Origin: Prevotella brunnea
GTDB taxonomy: Bacteria; Bacteroidota; Bacteroidia; Bacteroidales; Bacteroidaceae
DNA length: 49,523 nt
Assembly (NCBI RefSeq): GCF_008016795.1
Contig: NZ_SDIK01000007.1
Coordinates: 1-49,523 of the forward strand
Direction: 5' to 3'
Both the position numbers and the translations under genes were made by a program. Under the pieces are notes generated by a model that was not told the DNA's origin, did not search any database, and was given only the letters and a program-made list of their open reading frames with translations. Shown here one piece after another: positions 30,302 through 39,755 of this stretch; the stretch's first letter is position 1, and each line of letters opens with the position of its first letter.

Positions 30302-31843
30302 TTATTTCGCATAAGAAACACTGCGCGTTTCACGAATAACAGTAATCTTGACTTGTCCGGGATAAGTCATCTCATTCTGTATCTTCTCCGCAATTTCAGA
30401 ACTCAACTCCTCACTTTCCATATCGTCCATCTTGTCTGCTCCCACTATCACGCGCAACTCTCTCCCGGCCTGTATGGCATAGGTTTTAGTTACTCCGGGA
30501 TAACTCATTGCAATCGCTTCCAAATCGTTCAAACGTTTTATATAAGCCTCCACTATTTCACGTCGAGCTCCCGGACGCGCTCCGGAAATCGCATCACAAA
30601 CTTGAACAATTGGAGCTAACAAACTGGTCATTTCTATTTCATCGTGATGGGCAGCGATGGCATTGCATATCTCCGGTTTTTCTTTATATTTTTCAGCTAT
30701 TTTGCCACCATAGAGCGCATGAGGCAATTCTGTTTCTTCATCAGGTACTTTCCCGATGTCATGCAGCAGTCCGGCGCGCTTTGCCTTTTTGGGATTTAAC
30801 CCTAACTCACTTGCCATTACTCCGCAGAGGTTGGCTGTCTCACGAGCATGTTGTAATAGATTTTGTCCATAGGAGGAGCGATACTTCATCTTTCCCACTA
30901 TCCTAATCAGCTCCGGATGCAAGCCATGAATGCCTAAATCGATGGCGGTGCGTTTTCCTGTCTCAATTATTTCATTATCCAACTGCTTCTTAACCTTTGA
31001 AACGACTTCTTCTATTCTTGCCGGATGAATTCTGCCATCCGCAACCAACTGATGCAAAGCCAAACGACAAATCTCTCTCCGTACAGGATCGAAAGCGGAA
31101 ATGACGATAGCTTCAGGAGTATCATCAACAACTATCTCAACCCCCGTAGCTGCCTCTAACGCACGTATGTTACGTCCTTCCCGACCAATAATGCGCCCTT
31201 TCACTTCATCGCTGTCAATATGAAATACACTAACCGAATTTTCTATGGCAGTTTCCGTTGCTACACGCTGGATAGTTTGAACAACAATCTTCTTTGCTTG
31301 CTGATTGGCATTTAATTTGGCTTCGTCAACGATTTCATTTATATATGAAGCGGCATCCAACTTGGCTTGATCTTTCAAACTTTCTACTAATCGGTGTTTT
31401 GCTTCATCTGCGCTCAACCCGGACAATTCCTCAAGTTTAGCTCGCTCAAGCTGCTGCATTTTTACCAGTTCTTCTTGCTTCACTTGGAGTAATTTCTTCT
31501 CATTGTCAATGCGTTGCTGCATTTGTTCTACGTCTTGTTTCCGACGAGCAAGTTCTTCTTGCCGTTGATTTAAAGATATTTCTCTCTGCTTCAAACGGTT
31601 TTCACTTTGCTGAATCTTCTGATTTCGCTGATGAACTTCTTTTTCGAGTTCGCTTTTCTTGTTAAGGAACTTTTCCTTAACCTCTAAAAGTTTCTTTTCT
31701 TTTATTACTTGGGCATCTTTATCAGCCTGTTCCATTAGCTCATTATATTTTCCTTTTGCCACATAGCGTAAATAGGAATACCCACCTAAACCGCCTAACA
31801 CAAGGCATATAACAGCAATGATAATTGCTAAAATTGGACTCAT
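30302..31843 (-). CDS. rny: ribonuclease Y
   Basis: RNase Y is a membrane-anchored endoribonuclease that starts mRNA decay. The 513-residue protein has an N-terminal membrane helix ([18 protein letters not shown]), a long Gln/Glu/Lys-rich coiled coil (about 30-190), a KH domain (about 205-270, [15 protein letters not shown]) and an HD domain with LLHDIGK (about 358-364) and AHHDEIE. The length is typical. It follows zapA by 19 bases, the arrangement usual in Bacteroidetes. Confidence 0.95.
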   Translation of the reverse strand: MSPILAIIIAVICLVLGGLGGYSYLRYVAKGKYNELMEQADKDAQVIKEKKLLEVKEKFLNKKSELEKEVHQRNQKIQQSENRLKQREISLNQRQEELARRKQDVEQMQQRIDNEKKLLQVKQEELVKMQQLERAKLEELSGLSADEAKHRLVESLKDQAKLDAASYINEIVDEAKLNANQQAKKIVVQTIQRVATETAIENSVSVFHIDSDEVKGRIIGREGRNIRALEAATGVEIVVDDTPEAIVISAFDPVRREICRLALHQLVADGRIHPARIEEVVSKVKKQLDNEIIETGKRTAIDLGIHGLHPELIRIVGKMKYRSSYGQNLLQHARETANLCGVMASELGLNPKKAKRAGLLHDIGKVPDEETELPHALYGGKIAEKYKEKPEICNAIAAHHDEIEMTSLLAPIVQVCDAISGARPGARREIVEAYIKRLNDLEAIAMSYPGVTKTYAIQAGRELRVIVGADKMDDMESEELSSEIAEKIQNEMTYPGQVKITVIRETRSVSYAK

Positions 31844-31862
31844 TTATTATTGTTTTTGATTA

Positions 31863-32165
31863 TTATTCTTGATTCCCTTTAAGCACATCCTCAATCTCAG
31901 AAGTGAGTTTACCAAGAATTTCATTAAAAGGTGCAGTATCATTGCGTGCACCTTCTTTCTTATATCGCAAAGCTATATCGAGCATTGACATATATAAGAT
32001 ATCCTTATCGTTTTTCTTTCCTTTGAAAAGCGTAGAATAAGTATTTACCGTATCGGTAATTAGTTTGGATGCAGAACGATAATATTCCTCATCTTCACGA
32101 GGTACATTGACAGAGAGCTCCGTATCATAAACGTGTAATCTTATATGTAACTTATCGTCTGACAT
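31863..32165 (-). CDS. zapA: cell division protein ZapA
   Basis: ZapA is a small FtsZ-binding protein that bundles filaments at the division ring. The 100-residue protein begins with the ZapA core (KLHIRLHVYDTELSVNV, then DEEYYRSASKLITDTVNTY) and has a C-terminal helical half with YMSMLDIALRY. It lies 9 bases after a coiled-coil gene and upstream of rny in one operon with a -7 element at 32490-32498. Confidence 0.9.
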   Translation of the reverse strand: MSDDKLHIRLHVYDTELSVNVPREDEEYYRSASKLITDTVNTYSTLFKGKKNDKDILYMSMLDIALRYKKEGARNDTAPFNEILGKLTSEIEDVLKGNQE

Positions 32166-32174
32166 ATTTCAAGG

Positions 32175-32468
32175 TTATTTCTCACTGATGAGTGTGATGC
32201 ATTTATTAACATCTCTAATCAGCTTGGCGATTCTTTTCTGAGCAGTCTCCATATCACCGTCAGAAATTTCAATCATCCGAGCCATTTTTAATGAATTGTA
32301 GTCATTGTGTGCTTGAGTCAGTTGTGCTTCAAGATCTTTGATCTTCTTTTCACTCTGTTCCACTTTTGCTCGCCACTCGGTATTTGCATTTTTCATCTCT
32401 TCGTATTGGAGAATCATTTGCCTTACACGAGTCGCAAACGTATTTAGTGTTTTCTCATTAGCATTCAT
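32175..32468 (-). CDS. small coiled-coil protein upstream of zapA (ZapB-like role possible)
   Basis: This 97-residue protein is almost wholly predicted coiled coil in its middle (about 20-60: MKNANTEWRAKVEQSEKKI, KDLEAQLTQAHNDYNSLK), with a short C-terminal helix ending VNKCITLISEK. The position next to zapA is conserved in Bacteroidetes from memory and suggests a divisome role such as ZapB, but I see no diagnostic ZapB motif. It is the first gene of the zap-rny operon. Confidence 0.8.
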   Translation of the reverse strand: MNANEKTLNTFATRVRQMILQYEEMKNANTEWRAKVEQSEKKIKDLEAQLTQAHNDYNSLKMARMIEISDGDMETAQKRIAKLIRDVNKCITLISEK

Positions 32469-32489
32469 ACACTCACAATAATTTTGGCT

Positions 32490-32498
32490 ACAAATTTA
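32490..32498 (-). promoter_or_regulatory. -7 element of the zap-rny operon
   Basis: The minus strand reads TAAATTTGT, one base off TAnnTTTGC at the last position, with about 15-20 bases of leader to the ATG at 32468. Confidence 0.55.
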
Positions 32499-32570
32499 CA
32501 TTAAAGTTTTAATTTAACAAAATTATTAAACACTTATTTTCAATTGAAAGTATTAGAGCGTAGTTGCTTA

Positions 32571-33212
32571 TTATCTTTTAATCTCTTTTTGGTTTTCCGC
32601 TTCAGGCTTCGGCTCTTTTTTTGCTAACAGTATGATTTGGAACACGAAGTCGGTAATCCATTTTCTAGAAAATCCAAGCCTGTTGTTGATTTGACGAATG
32701 GAAGCGATCGTCTTTATCACACCAGAATCGGAATAGTCGTTCTTGTCAAAGATATCGTTCACGGTTTTCTCCGTCATACTGTAAATCGCTTTCTTAAAAA
32801 AGCCGGGCATACGCAACTTAAATTTCATCAAATTTCCTATCAGCATCATCAAGTCTTGTGTCAATGCCTGAAATTGATATAAATAAGTTTGCGAATCCTG
32901 CAACTTCTTACAGTTTTTCTTAATACTCACATCAATTTCGTCGAAAAACAGATCTTCTGTCCCATATAGGTTTTTCATTGTCTTCCGCACACTATTCTTC
33001 TCTCCCACCCCCAATTTATTATTGACCGTTGGAACATGGAAAGTTTGTTTATAAGTACGTAAATCCGGCAACATCGCCAAATTGGTGATGCCTAACTTAG
33101 AAGCTAAAGCAGCTTGAAAATAGACCCTCACCAATGCCATGTAGTCATTCATGCCACCGATTTTTTCACCATCGCCTTTATTCTTCTTGAATATCTTAGA
33201 AATTATTCCCAT
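32571..33212 (-). CDS. conserved hypothetical protein, 213 residues
   Basis: I do not recognise a domain. The protein starts MGIISKIFKKNKGDG, is rich in Lys and helices, and contains hydrophobic stretches LMMLIGNLMKFKL (about 126-138) and WITDFVFQIILLAKK (about 185-199) that are too short or charged for firm membrane spans. It has no signal peptide. It has its own -7 element and is separated from the zap-rny operon by 102 bases. A cytoplasmic Bacteroidales-specific protein is the best description. Confidence 0.75.
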   Translation of the reverse strand: MGIISKIFKKNKGDGEKIGGMNDYMALVRVYFQAALASKLGITNLAMLPDLRTYKQTFHVPTVNNKLGVGEKNSVRKTMKNLYGTEDLFFDEIDVSIKKNCKKLQDSQTYLYQFQALTQDLMMLIGNLMKFKLRMPGFFKKAIYSMTEKTVNDIFDKNDYSDSGVIKTIASIRQINNRLGFSRKWITDFVFQIILLAKKEPKPEAENQKEIKR

Positions 33213-33262
33213 TTAAGTTTGTTATTAATAATGTTCTTTAATTCGTTAGTTTTTCTTCAAAT

Positions 33263-33271
33263 GCAAAGTTA
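33263..33271 (-). promoter_or_regulatory. -7 element of the 213-residue hypothetical gene
   Basis: The minus strand reads TAACTTTGC, giving a leader of about 45 bases before the ATG at 33212. Confidence 0.6.
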
Positions 33272-33344
33272 ATAAAATAAAATAAGATTTTGATTACCTT
33301 GGATATTTTTTTTATTACAATGTTAAAATATCAATTTTAATTAT

Positions 33345-33353
33345 TACCTTTGC
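33345..33353 (+). promoter_or_regulatory. -7 element of the rfbA polysaccharide operon
   Basis: TACCTTTGC on the plus strand. The predicted start (about 33358-33360) is only a few bases before the ATG of a 38-codon ORF at 33363, so that ORF opens the transcript. rfbA itself starts about 120 bases downstream. Confidence 0.65.
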
Positions 33354-33362
33354 GAGCAGTAT

Positions 33363-33479
33363 ATGAATAACTCGGAAACAGATAGGACCGAACGCCTCGA
33401 AGTATTATATGGCTTCAGCCGTAAAAAGATGAAAGCAAAAGGTCTAATCTATTTCAGAAAACAATTAACAGAGCATTGA
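33363..33479 (+). CDS. 38-residue leader ORF upstream of rfbA
   Basis: The ORF encodes a basic peptide starting [20 protein letters not shown] and ending YFRKQLTEH. Its TGA ends one base before the rfbA ATG (33481), so ribosomes could pass directly from one to the other. The -7 element places it at the very 5' end of the mRNA. It may be a coupled leader peptide or a small protein; I know no family. The alternative is that this is an untranslated leader with a chance ORF. Confidence 0.5.
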   Translation: MNNSETDRTERLEVLYGFSRKKMKAKGLIYFRKQLTEH

Positions 33480-33480
33480 A

Positions 33481-34362
33481 ATGAAAGGTATTGTTCTTGC
33501 TGGTGGCTCAGGCACACGCCTCTACCCTATTACAAAAGGTGTCAGTAAGCAATTGATTCCTATCTATGATAAACCGATGATTTACTACCCTATTTCGGTT
33601 TTGATGTTGGCAGGAATAAAAGAGATTTTGATTATCTCAACTCCCAGCGATTTACCAAGTTTTAAAAGATTATTGGGCGATGGAAGTGCGTTTGGGGTTG
33701 AATTTCAATATGCCGAGCAACCATCACCTGACGGATTAGCACAGGCGTTTATTATAGGAGAGCCGTTTATAGGTAATGATAGCGTCTGCCTTGTCTTGGG
33801 TGATAACATTTTTTATGGGTCGGGCTTTACGGGCTTACTTAGAAGTAGTGTAGATACAGCTGCGAAAGAAAACAAGGCAACTGTATTCGGATACTTTGTC
33901 AATGATCCGGAAAGATATGGGGTCGCAGAATTTGACGCAGCCGGTAATTGCCTGAGCATTGAAGAGAAACCGGAAAATCCTAAAAGCAATTATGCCGTTG
34001 TAGGACTTTATTTCTACCCCAATAGCGTTATTGAAATCGCAAAGAACATCAAGCCTTCAGCAAGAGGTGAATTAGAAATCACTTCCGTAAACCAAGAATT
34101 TCTTAAAAGAAACAAGCTCAAAGTTCAAACATTGCAAAGAGGATTTGCATGGTTGGACACAGGAACACACGACAGCTTATATGAGGCAAGCACATTCATA
34201 GAATGTATCGAAAAAAGACAAGGATTAAAAATAGCATGCTTGGAGGAAATTGCTTTTAAAAAAGGGTGGATTAGTAAAGAACAACTAATTAAAAGTGCAC
34301 AGATAATGTCGAAAAATCAGTATGGACAATACTTACTGAAAATGGTTGAACATAATAAATAA
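33481..34362 (+). CDS. rfbA: glucose-1-phosphate thymidylyltransferase
   Basis: The enzyme makes dTDP-glucose from glucose 1-phosphate and dTTP, the first step toward dTDP-rhamnose. The 293-residue protein has the nucleotide motif [13 protein letters not shown] (6-18), the [15 protein letters not shown] segment, LGDNIFYG (about 110) and the [19 protein letters not shown] block. rfbD, the last enzyme of the pathway, is 12 kb away; rfbB and rfbC are not in the window. It is followed by the tyrosine kinase gene after 19 bases. Confidence 0.95.
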   Translation: MKGIVLAGGSGTRLYPITKGVSKQLIPIYDKPMIYYPISVLMLAGIKEILIISTPSDLPSFKRLLGDGSAFGVEFQYAEQPSPDGLAQAFIIGEPFIGNDSVCLVLGDNIFYGSGFTGLLRSSVDTAAKENKATVFGYFVNDPERYGVAEFDAAGNCLSIEEKPENPKSNYAVVGLYFYPNSVIEIAKNIKPSARGELEITSVNQEFLKRNKLKVQTLQRGFAWLDTGTHDSLYEASTFIECIEKRQGLKIACLEEIAFKKGWISKEQLIKSAQIMSKNQYGQYLLKMVEHNK

Positions 34363-34381
34363 AAGCAACAACAAGAAACTT

Positions 34382-36865
34382 ATGGAAGATAAAAAATACA
34401 GCGAAGAGGAAAACAGAGAACAGGAAGGAAAATCTTCTTTTGATTTCATGAAAATCATCAGTACGGTTATTCTATATTGGTATTGGTTCATACTTTCAAT
34501 CATTATTTGCACTGGTTTAGCTGCCATTTATTTGCGATATGCCACACCCATCTATGAGGCTTCTGCAAAATTATTAATCAAGGATCAGGACGACAACAAT
34601 GGTTACAGCAGGAAGTCATCCCTACAAAATATGGCGAATTTGGGCATCATATCTAATTCCACAGGTATTGACAACGAGATGGAAATATTGGCCTCGCGCT
34701 CATTGGCACAAGACGCCATTAGGGATATGAAAATTTATGTAAGCTATAGCAGCAAGGGACGAGTGGTAAACCAACCCTATTACCAGAACCAGCCCCTAAA
34801 TGTAGATATTGATGCCGCTCACTTGGAACTACTGAACAAACCCATTGATTTAACCATAACAAGGAAAGGGTCGGTATATAATGTTGTCGGCATATATTCG
34901 GTGCCCATTGATGAACGAGAGTCAGAGGGACCATTCTCCTTGAAAAAAAGTTTCTCCTCGCTACCTGCGAGAATCAACACACGTGCAGGAGTCATCACTA
35001 TTGACACCAATTCGGGACATGGCTTGAAAGATGGAGAATCTCTATTGGTAAGAATAGAATCCCCCAAGTATGTCGCAAGCAGATATGTAGGTGCATTAAA
35101 AGTGGCACAAACATCCAAGATGACTTCCATTGCCCAACTACAAATAACGGACAAGATACCACAACGCGCCATCGACTATTTGAAACAACTTGCTATTGTC
35201 TATAATCGTCAGGCAAACGAGGACAAGAATTTCATCGCGTTAAGGACCGATAAGTTTATCAATAATCGCTTGCAGAAAATCAACAGCGAGCTTGGAAAGA
35301 CTGAGGGACAGATGCAGAACTATAAACAAGATCACGGTATGGTTGAACTGCAAATGAACTCAAGTGCCAACGTGTCCAACCAAAACACATACGAGCAAAA
35401 ACTTGCCGATGCCGATGTGCAAATAGAGTTGTTCAACAATATCGCGTCAGAGGTGAGAAGTGCTGCAAGGAATTTCTCACACGTCATTCCTGCGAATGTT
35501 GGAATCAACGATGCAAGCACGTCCAACTTAATACAGAAATACAATGAGATTGTTCTCGAGAGGAACAGATTGCTAAGGAGTGCTTCGGAAACGTCTCCGG
35601 TGGTAGAGCCGCTCACCGACCAGTTGCGCACCTTAAACACCAACATTCTTACTGCCATTGAGACATCAAGAAAAAACTTGGAAGTCCAAAAGAGTGGCAT
35701 TGCGGAACAGTTCAGCAAATACAACAGCAATGTCGCCCAAACACCACAACAAGAAAGAATGCTCACCCAGTTTGGCAGACAGCAAGAAGTAAGAGCAGGA
35801 CTTTATCTTATGCTTCTACAAAAGCGTGAAGAAAACAACATCTCATTAGCTGCCACCGTGGACAAAGGCAAACTGATTGATGAACCACAATTTATAGGCA
35901 AGGTGCGCCCGAGAACTACGATAATCATGCTTGGTGCTTTCCTGTTAGGATTATTCTTACCTGCCGGATTCATATTCATCGTACAATTCTTCAGATATCG
36001 CATTGAGGGACGTGATGATGTAGAACAACTTACCAAACTGCCGATTATCGCGGATGTGCCAATTGCCAGCAACCAGGCAAAAGGCAAGGCTGACATCGTG
36101 GTTCATGAAAACAGAAATAACCAGATGGAAGAAGTTTTCCGTTCTTTGCGAACCAACTTACAATTCATGCTCACCGAAGGACAGAAAGTCATCTTGTTCA
36201 CCTCGTCCACATCAGGTGAGGGTAAAACCTTTACTGCCTCCAATCTTTCCATCAGTTTCGGACTCTTAGGCAAAAAGGTTATTTTGGTTGGACTTGACAT
36301 CAGAAGGCCTCGATTGGCAGAACTCTTCGGCATCAGAGATCATAAACACGGAATAACAAACTTGCTTGTCAAGAATCAGCCTACCGCAGAGGAGGTCAGA
36401 GAGCAAATTCTCCCATCCGAAGTAAACAAGAACCTCGACCTTTTGATGGCAGGACCGGTTCCTCCAAACCCATCCGAATTAATTGAGAGAAATTCTCTAA
36501 AGATTATATTCGATATACTGAAACAAGAGTATGACTACATACTTATAGATACAGCACCCGTCGGCTTGGTAACTGATACACTGCAAATAGGACGAATTGC
36601 CGATGCTTCAGTATATATGTGCCGCGCCGACTACACGCCGAAATCTACATTTGAGATGATTAACGAACTATCAGCAGAAAACAAGCTGCCAAATATGGCA
36701 CTGGTACTCAATGGAATAGATATGTCGAAGAAGAAGTATGGCTATTACTACGGTTATGGCAAATATGGTAAATACGGCATTTCCAAATACGGCAAATATG
36801 GTAAATATGGTGGCTACAGCTACAGCCATTACAGCAACAAGAATGATAATTCGGTAAAACGATAA
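34382..36865 (+). CDS. Wzc-type polysaccharide co-polymerase / BY-type tyrosine kinase
   Basis: This 827-residue inner-membrane protein controls polysaccharide chain length and export. Its N-terminal Wzz domain begins with a membrane helix (about 25-50), followed by a long periplasmic coiled-coil region, a second helix (about 515-540: IIMLGAFLLGLFLPAGFIFIV) and a cytoplasmic kinase with Walker A SSTSGEGKT (about 606-614), Walker A' ILVGLDIRRPR and Walker B YILIDTAP (about 718-725). The last 45 residues form a tyrosine cluster with GKYGKYG repeats, the autophosphorylation tail. The ATG at 34382 is 19 bases after rfbA. A strong terminator follows. Confidence 0.93.
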   Translation: MEDKKYSEEENREQEGKSSFDFMKIISTVILYWYWFILSIIICTGLAAIYLRYATPIYEASAKLLIKDQDDNNGYSRKSSLQNMANLGIISNSTGIDNEMEILASRSLAQDAIRDMKIYVSYSSKGRVVNQPYYQNQPLNVDIDAAHLELLNKPIDLTITRKGSVYNVVGIYSVPIDERESEGPFSLKKSFSSLPARINTRAGVITIDTNSGHGLKDGESLLVRIESPKYVASRYVGALKVAQTSKMTSIAQLQITDKIPQRAIDYLKQLAIVYNRQANEDKNFIALRTDKFINNRLQKINSELGKTEGQMQNYKQDHGMVELQMNSSANVSNQNTYEQKLADADVQIELFNNIASEVRSAARNFSHVIPANVGINDASTSNLIQKYNEIVLERNRLLRSASETSPVVEPLTDQLRTLNTNILTAIETSRKNLEVQKSGIAEQFSKYNSNVAQTPQQERMLTQFGRQQEVRAGLYLMLLQKREENNISLAATVDKGKLIDEPQFIGKVRPRTTIIMLGAFLLGLFLPAGFIFIVQFFRYRIEGRDDVEQLTKLPIIADVPIASNQAKGKADIVVHENRNNQMEEVFRSLRTNLQFMLTEGQKVILFTSSTSGEGKTFTASNLSISFGLLGKKVILVGLDIRRPRLAELFGIRDHKHGITNLLVKNQPTAEEVREQILPSEVNKNLDLLMAGPVPPNPSELIERNSLKIIFDILKQEYDYILIDTAPVGLVTDTLQIGRIADASVYMCRADYTPKSTFEMINELSAENKLPNMALVLNGIDMSKKKYGYYYGYGKYGKYGISKYGKYGKYGGYSYSHYSNKNDNSVKR

Positions 36866-36880
36866 AAACACAAATCTAAA

Positions 36881-36915
36881 AAGTGTGTTGCTCATATTGG
36901 AGCAACACACTTTTT
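36881..36915 (+). terminator. Rho-independent terminator of the rfbA-wzc operon
   Basis: AAGTGTGTTGCTC (36881-36893) pairs with GAGCAACACACTT (36900-36912) around a 6-base loop and is followed by a T-run, 15 bases after the kinase stop. The next gene starts only about 20 bases further on, so it must rely on read-through or a promoter inside this hairpin region. Confidence 0.85.
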
Positions 36916-36933
36916 GCTTTAAACAAAATAAAA

Positions 36934-37362
36934 ATGATAATAGCAGTTGATTTTGACGGAACGATAGTAGAACATGAATATCCCAAGATTGGGAAAGAAA
37001 TTGTCTTTGCAACAGAAACATTAAAAGAACTCATAAAAGATGGGCATCAGCTCATACTATGGAGCGTGAGAGAAGGAGAGTTACTCCAAGAGGCTATTGA
37101 CTGGTGCCACGAAAGAGGAGTTGATTTCTGGGCCGTAAACAAAGACTACCCGGAAGAAGAGAAAGGAAAAAACAATCATTTTTCACGCAAACTGAAAGCC
37201 GATATGTTCATTGATGACAGAAACCTCGGTGGCTTACCCGATTGGGGAACCATATACAGAATGGTGAAAAATCACGAAACGTGGGAAAGCATGGGCTATA
37301 ATCACCCCAATCCATCGTACGGAGAGAAACCTAAAAAGAAAAAACATTGGTGGAATAGATAA
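36934..37362 (+). CDS. small HAD-superfamily phosphatase, type seen in Bacteroides
   Basis: This 142-residue protein has the HAD nucleophile motif IAVDFDGTIVEHEYP (DxDxT at about D6-D8), motif II in ILWSVREG, and an acidic motif MFIDDRNLGG (about 92-101) for magnesium. The cap is minimal, so large or protein substrates are possible. Substrate unknown; similar Bacteroides proteins are known structurally from memory. The ATG at 36934 starts the domain, and a longer frame would run into the terminator hairpin. The Lys-rich C-terminus (KPKKKKHWWNR) is unusual. Confidence 0.8.
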   Translation: MIIAVDFDGTIVEHEYPKIGKEIVFATETLKELIKDGHQLILWSVREGELLQEAIDWCHERGVDFWAVNKDYPEEEKGKNNHFSRKLKADMFIDDRNLGGLPDWGTIYRMVKNHETWESMGYNHPNPSYGEKPKKKKHWWNR

Positions 37363-37416
37363 TAGCATCCTGACAAATCAGTCGCTTCGCCACTGCACTT
37401 TCCACAGAACAACTAC

Positions 37417-37482
37417 ATTACCGATAGGTGGTAATTGGATTACCAATGGGTGGTAATTGGATTACCAATAGGTGGTAGTTTC
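37417..37482 (+). repeat. three tandem 22-bp repeats
   Basis: Three adjacent units of 22 bp begin ATTACCGATAGG, ATTACCAATGGG and ATTACCAATAGG; the first two end TGGTAATTGG. Each unit has internal symmetry (ATTACC...GGTAAT). They lie 55 bases after the HAD gene in a 333-bp gap. The rest of the gap (37483-37695) has no gene I support; a 71-codon frame at 37580-37795 overlaps the dehydratase gene and is likely spurious. Confidence 0.8.
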
Positions 37483-37695
37483 AACAAGATACGGCATTCT
37501 GTGTCAAAACCTTGGAAAGCCGGCATTAACAAATAAGCGACTGCACTGAATGGGAGTTGTAAACTCTTGAACATACAATATGTTTAAAGTACCTCTTCAC
37601 GTCTATCATGAAAAAATGAAGAACGTTGATAGAAGAGCTGCTTTACAAGAACTTGCTTTTGAGTCACGAAGTTTTCGTGCCTATCCCCTTTTCAA

Positions 37696-39621
37696 CTATT
37701 TTCCCTCCTTATCCAATACGGAATATACGCTATTATTACTGATATATTCGGGAACGATGGCTTTCATTTTTCGAACTATATCCATATTGTTATAACCATG
37801 ACTGATTTTTATCAACTCTTCTACTTGCCGGTTGATATTGTCATAATCATATTCCTTTACTTTGGCAATACGAATTTTCTTATTGAAACTGGGAAGTGTA
37901 TTTTCGGTTGTGCTTAGAACTTCCTCATAGAGTTTTTCGCCGGGACGCAGCCCTGTATATTTAATCTTCACGCCCTTCGCGCCCGCAAGTTTAATCATAC
38001 GCATGGCAAGATCTGCAATTCTAACCGGTTTGCCCATATCGAACACGAAAATTTCCCCACCATTCCCATGTGTTCCTGCCTCCAATACAAGTTTGCAAGC
38101 TTCAGGAATAAGCATGAAAAAGCGGATGATGTTCGGATCGGTAACCGTAACAGGTCCACCACTTTTTATCTGCTTCGTAAACAAAGGGATAACCGAGCCG
38201 TTCGACCCTAATACATTGCCAAACCGCGTGGTAACGAACTGAGTTCCGGAAGGCGAATTTTCTTTCTTTATCTTAGCATTCAAACTCTGACAATAGATTT
38301 CGCAAATTCGCTTCGAACATCCCATCACATTGGTAGGATTTACCGCCTTATCAGTAGAAATCATAACAAATTTCTTTACTCCGGACTTCACGCTAAGATC
38401 AGCAAGCACTTTAGTACCCAAAATATTATTCTGAATACTTTCAGAAGGATTATTCTCCATCATCGGAACATGCTTGTAGGCGGCAGCATGGAAAACGAAT
38501 TCCGGTTTATACTCTGAAAATATCATTTCCATTCTGTCATAATTCGCAATACTTGCCACGATGGTATGAGCCTCGATATGTGGAAAATTGAAATTTAACA
38601 TCAGGCGAATGTCATGTTGAGGCGTTTCAGCCTGATCCACCAATATCAATTCCGATGGTTCGTAAGCTGCTACTTGTTTTACCATCTCTGCTCCTATCGA
38701 ACCTGCGGAACCCGTAATCATGATTCGTTTCCCTTTCAACAGGCTTTCTATGGCGTTCATATCCACAGATATTTCATCACGTGGAAGTAAATCTTCTATT
38801 TTTACTTCTTGGAGTTGAATGTGAGAAAGGTCATCATCCGTCTCTGACCATTCCCTTGTTCTTTGCGCTAAATATATATTAACTCCCGCATTTAACAAAA
38901 TATCTTGCAACTGCATATCTGCCCGGAAGCGATCTATCTGTATGGGGGATACCAACACCGCTTGAATATTCATGGATTTCAAAAAGTCGGATAGTTTCTC
39001 GTTTACGGAATATACCTTTGTCCCCATCAAGACACGCCCCTTAAAAGTACTATCATGAGCTATGAAGCCCTTAAGACAGTATTTTGTCTGCCGATCATTC
39101 TCAAGGTTTCTTGCCAATCCTAATCCTCCCTCCTGAATGCCATAGATTAACGTTCGTACACCTTGCTTGGAACTTATCATCAAATCATACAGAGACTTCA
39201 CTGATAACCGGAATACACTCATACCGATTGTCGCAAATATGTACATGACGATAATTTGCCTGCCCTCTAAATGTACAAAAGGGTAATGCACTTCATTAAT
39301 AAAATAATGAATTATCTCCGCAAGAATCAATGAGAAAAGCATTGCATAGGTTACTCGCCGAATATCTGCTAAAGAAGAATAACGAATGATACCGGAATAG
39401 GTTCTGAAAATGCGGAAACCTATTAAATTAAGCGTCATATAAATTAAGATTGTTTTAGACAACAATCCAAGATTTGCAAACGTAACAACACCATGGTAAT
39501 ATAACCAAAAAACAAAAATTCCGGCAAAATAGCATATCAAACAGTCAATTAGCAACACTATCCAATAAGGAAGAGCGTTCTTTGTGAAATACCAATCAAA
39601 TATTTTCTTAAACATGACCAT
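37696..39621 (-). CDS. CapD/WbpM-type nucleotide-sugar 4,6-dehydratase, membrane-bound
   Basis: This 641-residue protein starts with four membrane helices (about 12-130), then a CoA-binding-like nucleotide domain (about 150-270) and an extended SDR domain with TGSAGSIGAE (about 302-311) and the catalytic STDKAVNP in place of YxxxK, as in the long WbpM/PglF/CapD class. It acts on UDP-GlcNAc-type sugars to give 4-keto-6-deoxy products for capsule, O-antigen or glycoprotein glycans. The second methionine (39615) is an equal start candidate. It is convergent to the HAD gene and not in an operon with rfbA. Confidence 0.9.
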   Translation of the reverse strand: MVMFKKIFDWYFTKNALPYWIVLLIDCLICYFAGIFVFWLYYHGVVTFANLGLLSKTILIYMTLNLIGFRIFRTYSGIIRYSSLADIRRVTYAMLFSLILAEIIHYFINEVHYPFVHLEGRQIIVMYIFATIGMSVFRLSVKSLYDLMISSKQGVRTLIYGIQEGGLGLARNLENDRQTKYCLKGFIAHDSTFKGRVLMGTKVYSVNEKLSDFLKSMNIQAVLVSPIQIDRFRADMQLQDILLNAGVNIYLAQRTREWSETDDDLSHIQLQEVKIEDLLPRDEISVDMNAIESLLKGKRIMITGSAGSIGAEMVKQVAAYEPSELILVDQAETPQHDIRLMLNFNFPHIEAHTIVASIANYDRMEMIFSEYKPEFVFHAAAYKHVPMMENNPSESIQNNILGTKVLADLSVKSGVKKFVMISTDKAVNPTNVMGCSKRICEIYCQSLNAKIKKENSPSGTQFVTTRFGNVLGSNGSVIPLFTKQIKSGGPVTVTDPNIIRFFMLIPEACKLVLEAGTHGNGGEIFVFDMGKPVRIADLAMRMIKLAGAKGVKIKYTGLRPGEKLYEEVLSTTENTLPSFNKKIRIAKVKEYDYDNINRQVEELIKISHGYNNMDIVRKMKAIVPEYISNNSVYSVLDKEGK

Positions 39622-39755
39622 AATTTTGTATTATAAAATCTTTCACGGATGAGGGACTAACAGATGCGGCGACAATAAAACAAACTTACATCATATACTT
39701 TGATGTTTCGCTTGATACTCGCCACTAAAAAATAAACCAATAAGCAGGGTGTAGC

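Noticed and set aside
37417..37482. Possible CRISPR array
   Set aside because: The units are contiguous with no unique spacers and no cas genes are in the window; it is a short tandem repeat.
37580..37795. 71-codon frame at the end of the dehydratase gene
   Set aside because: It runs into the dehydratase coding region on the other strand, lacks a promoter and resembles nothing.
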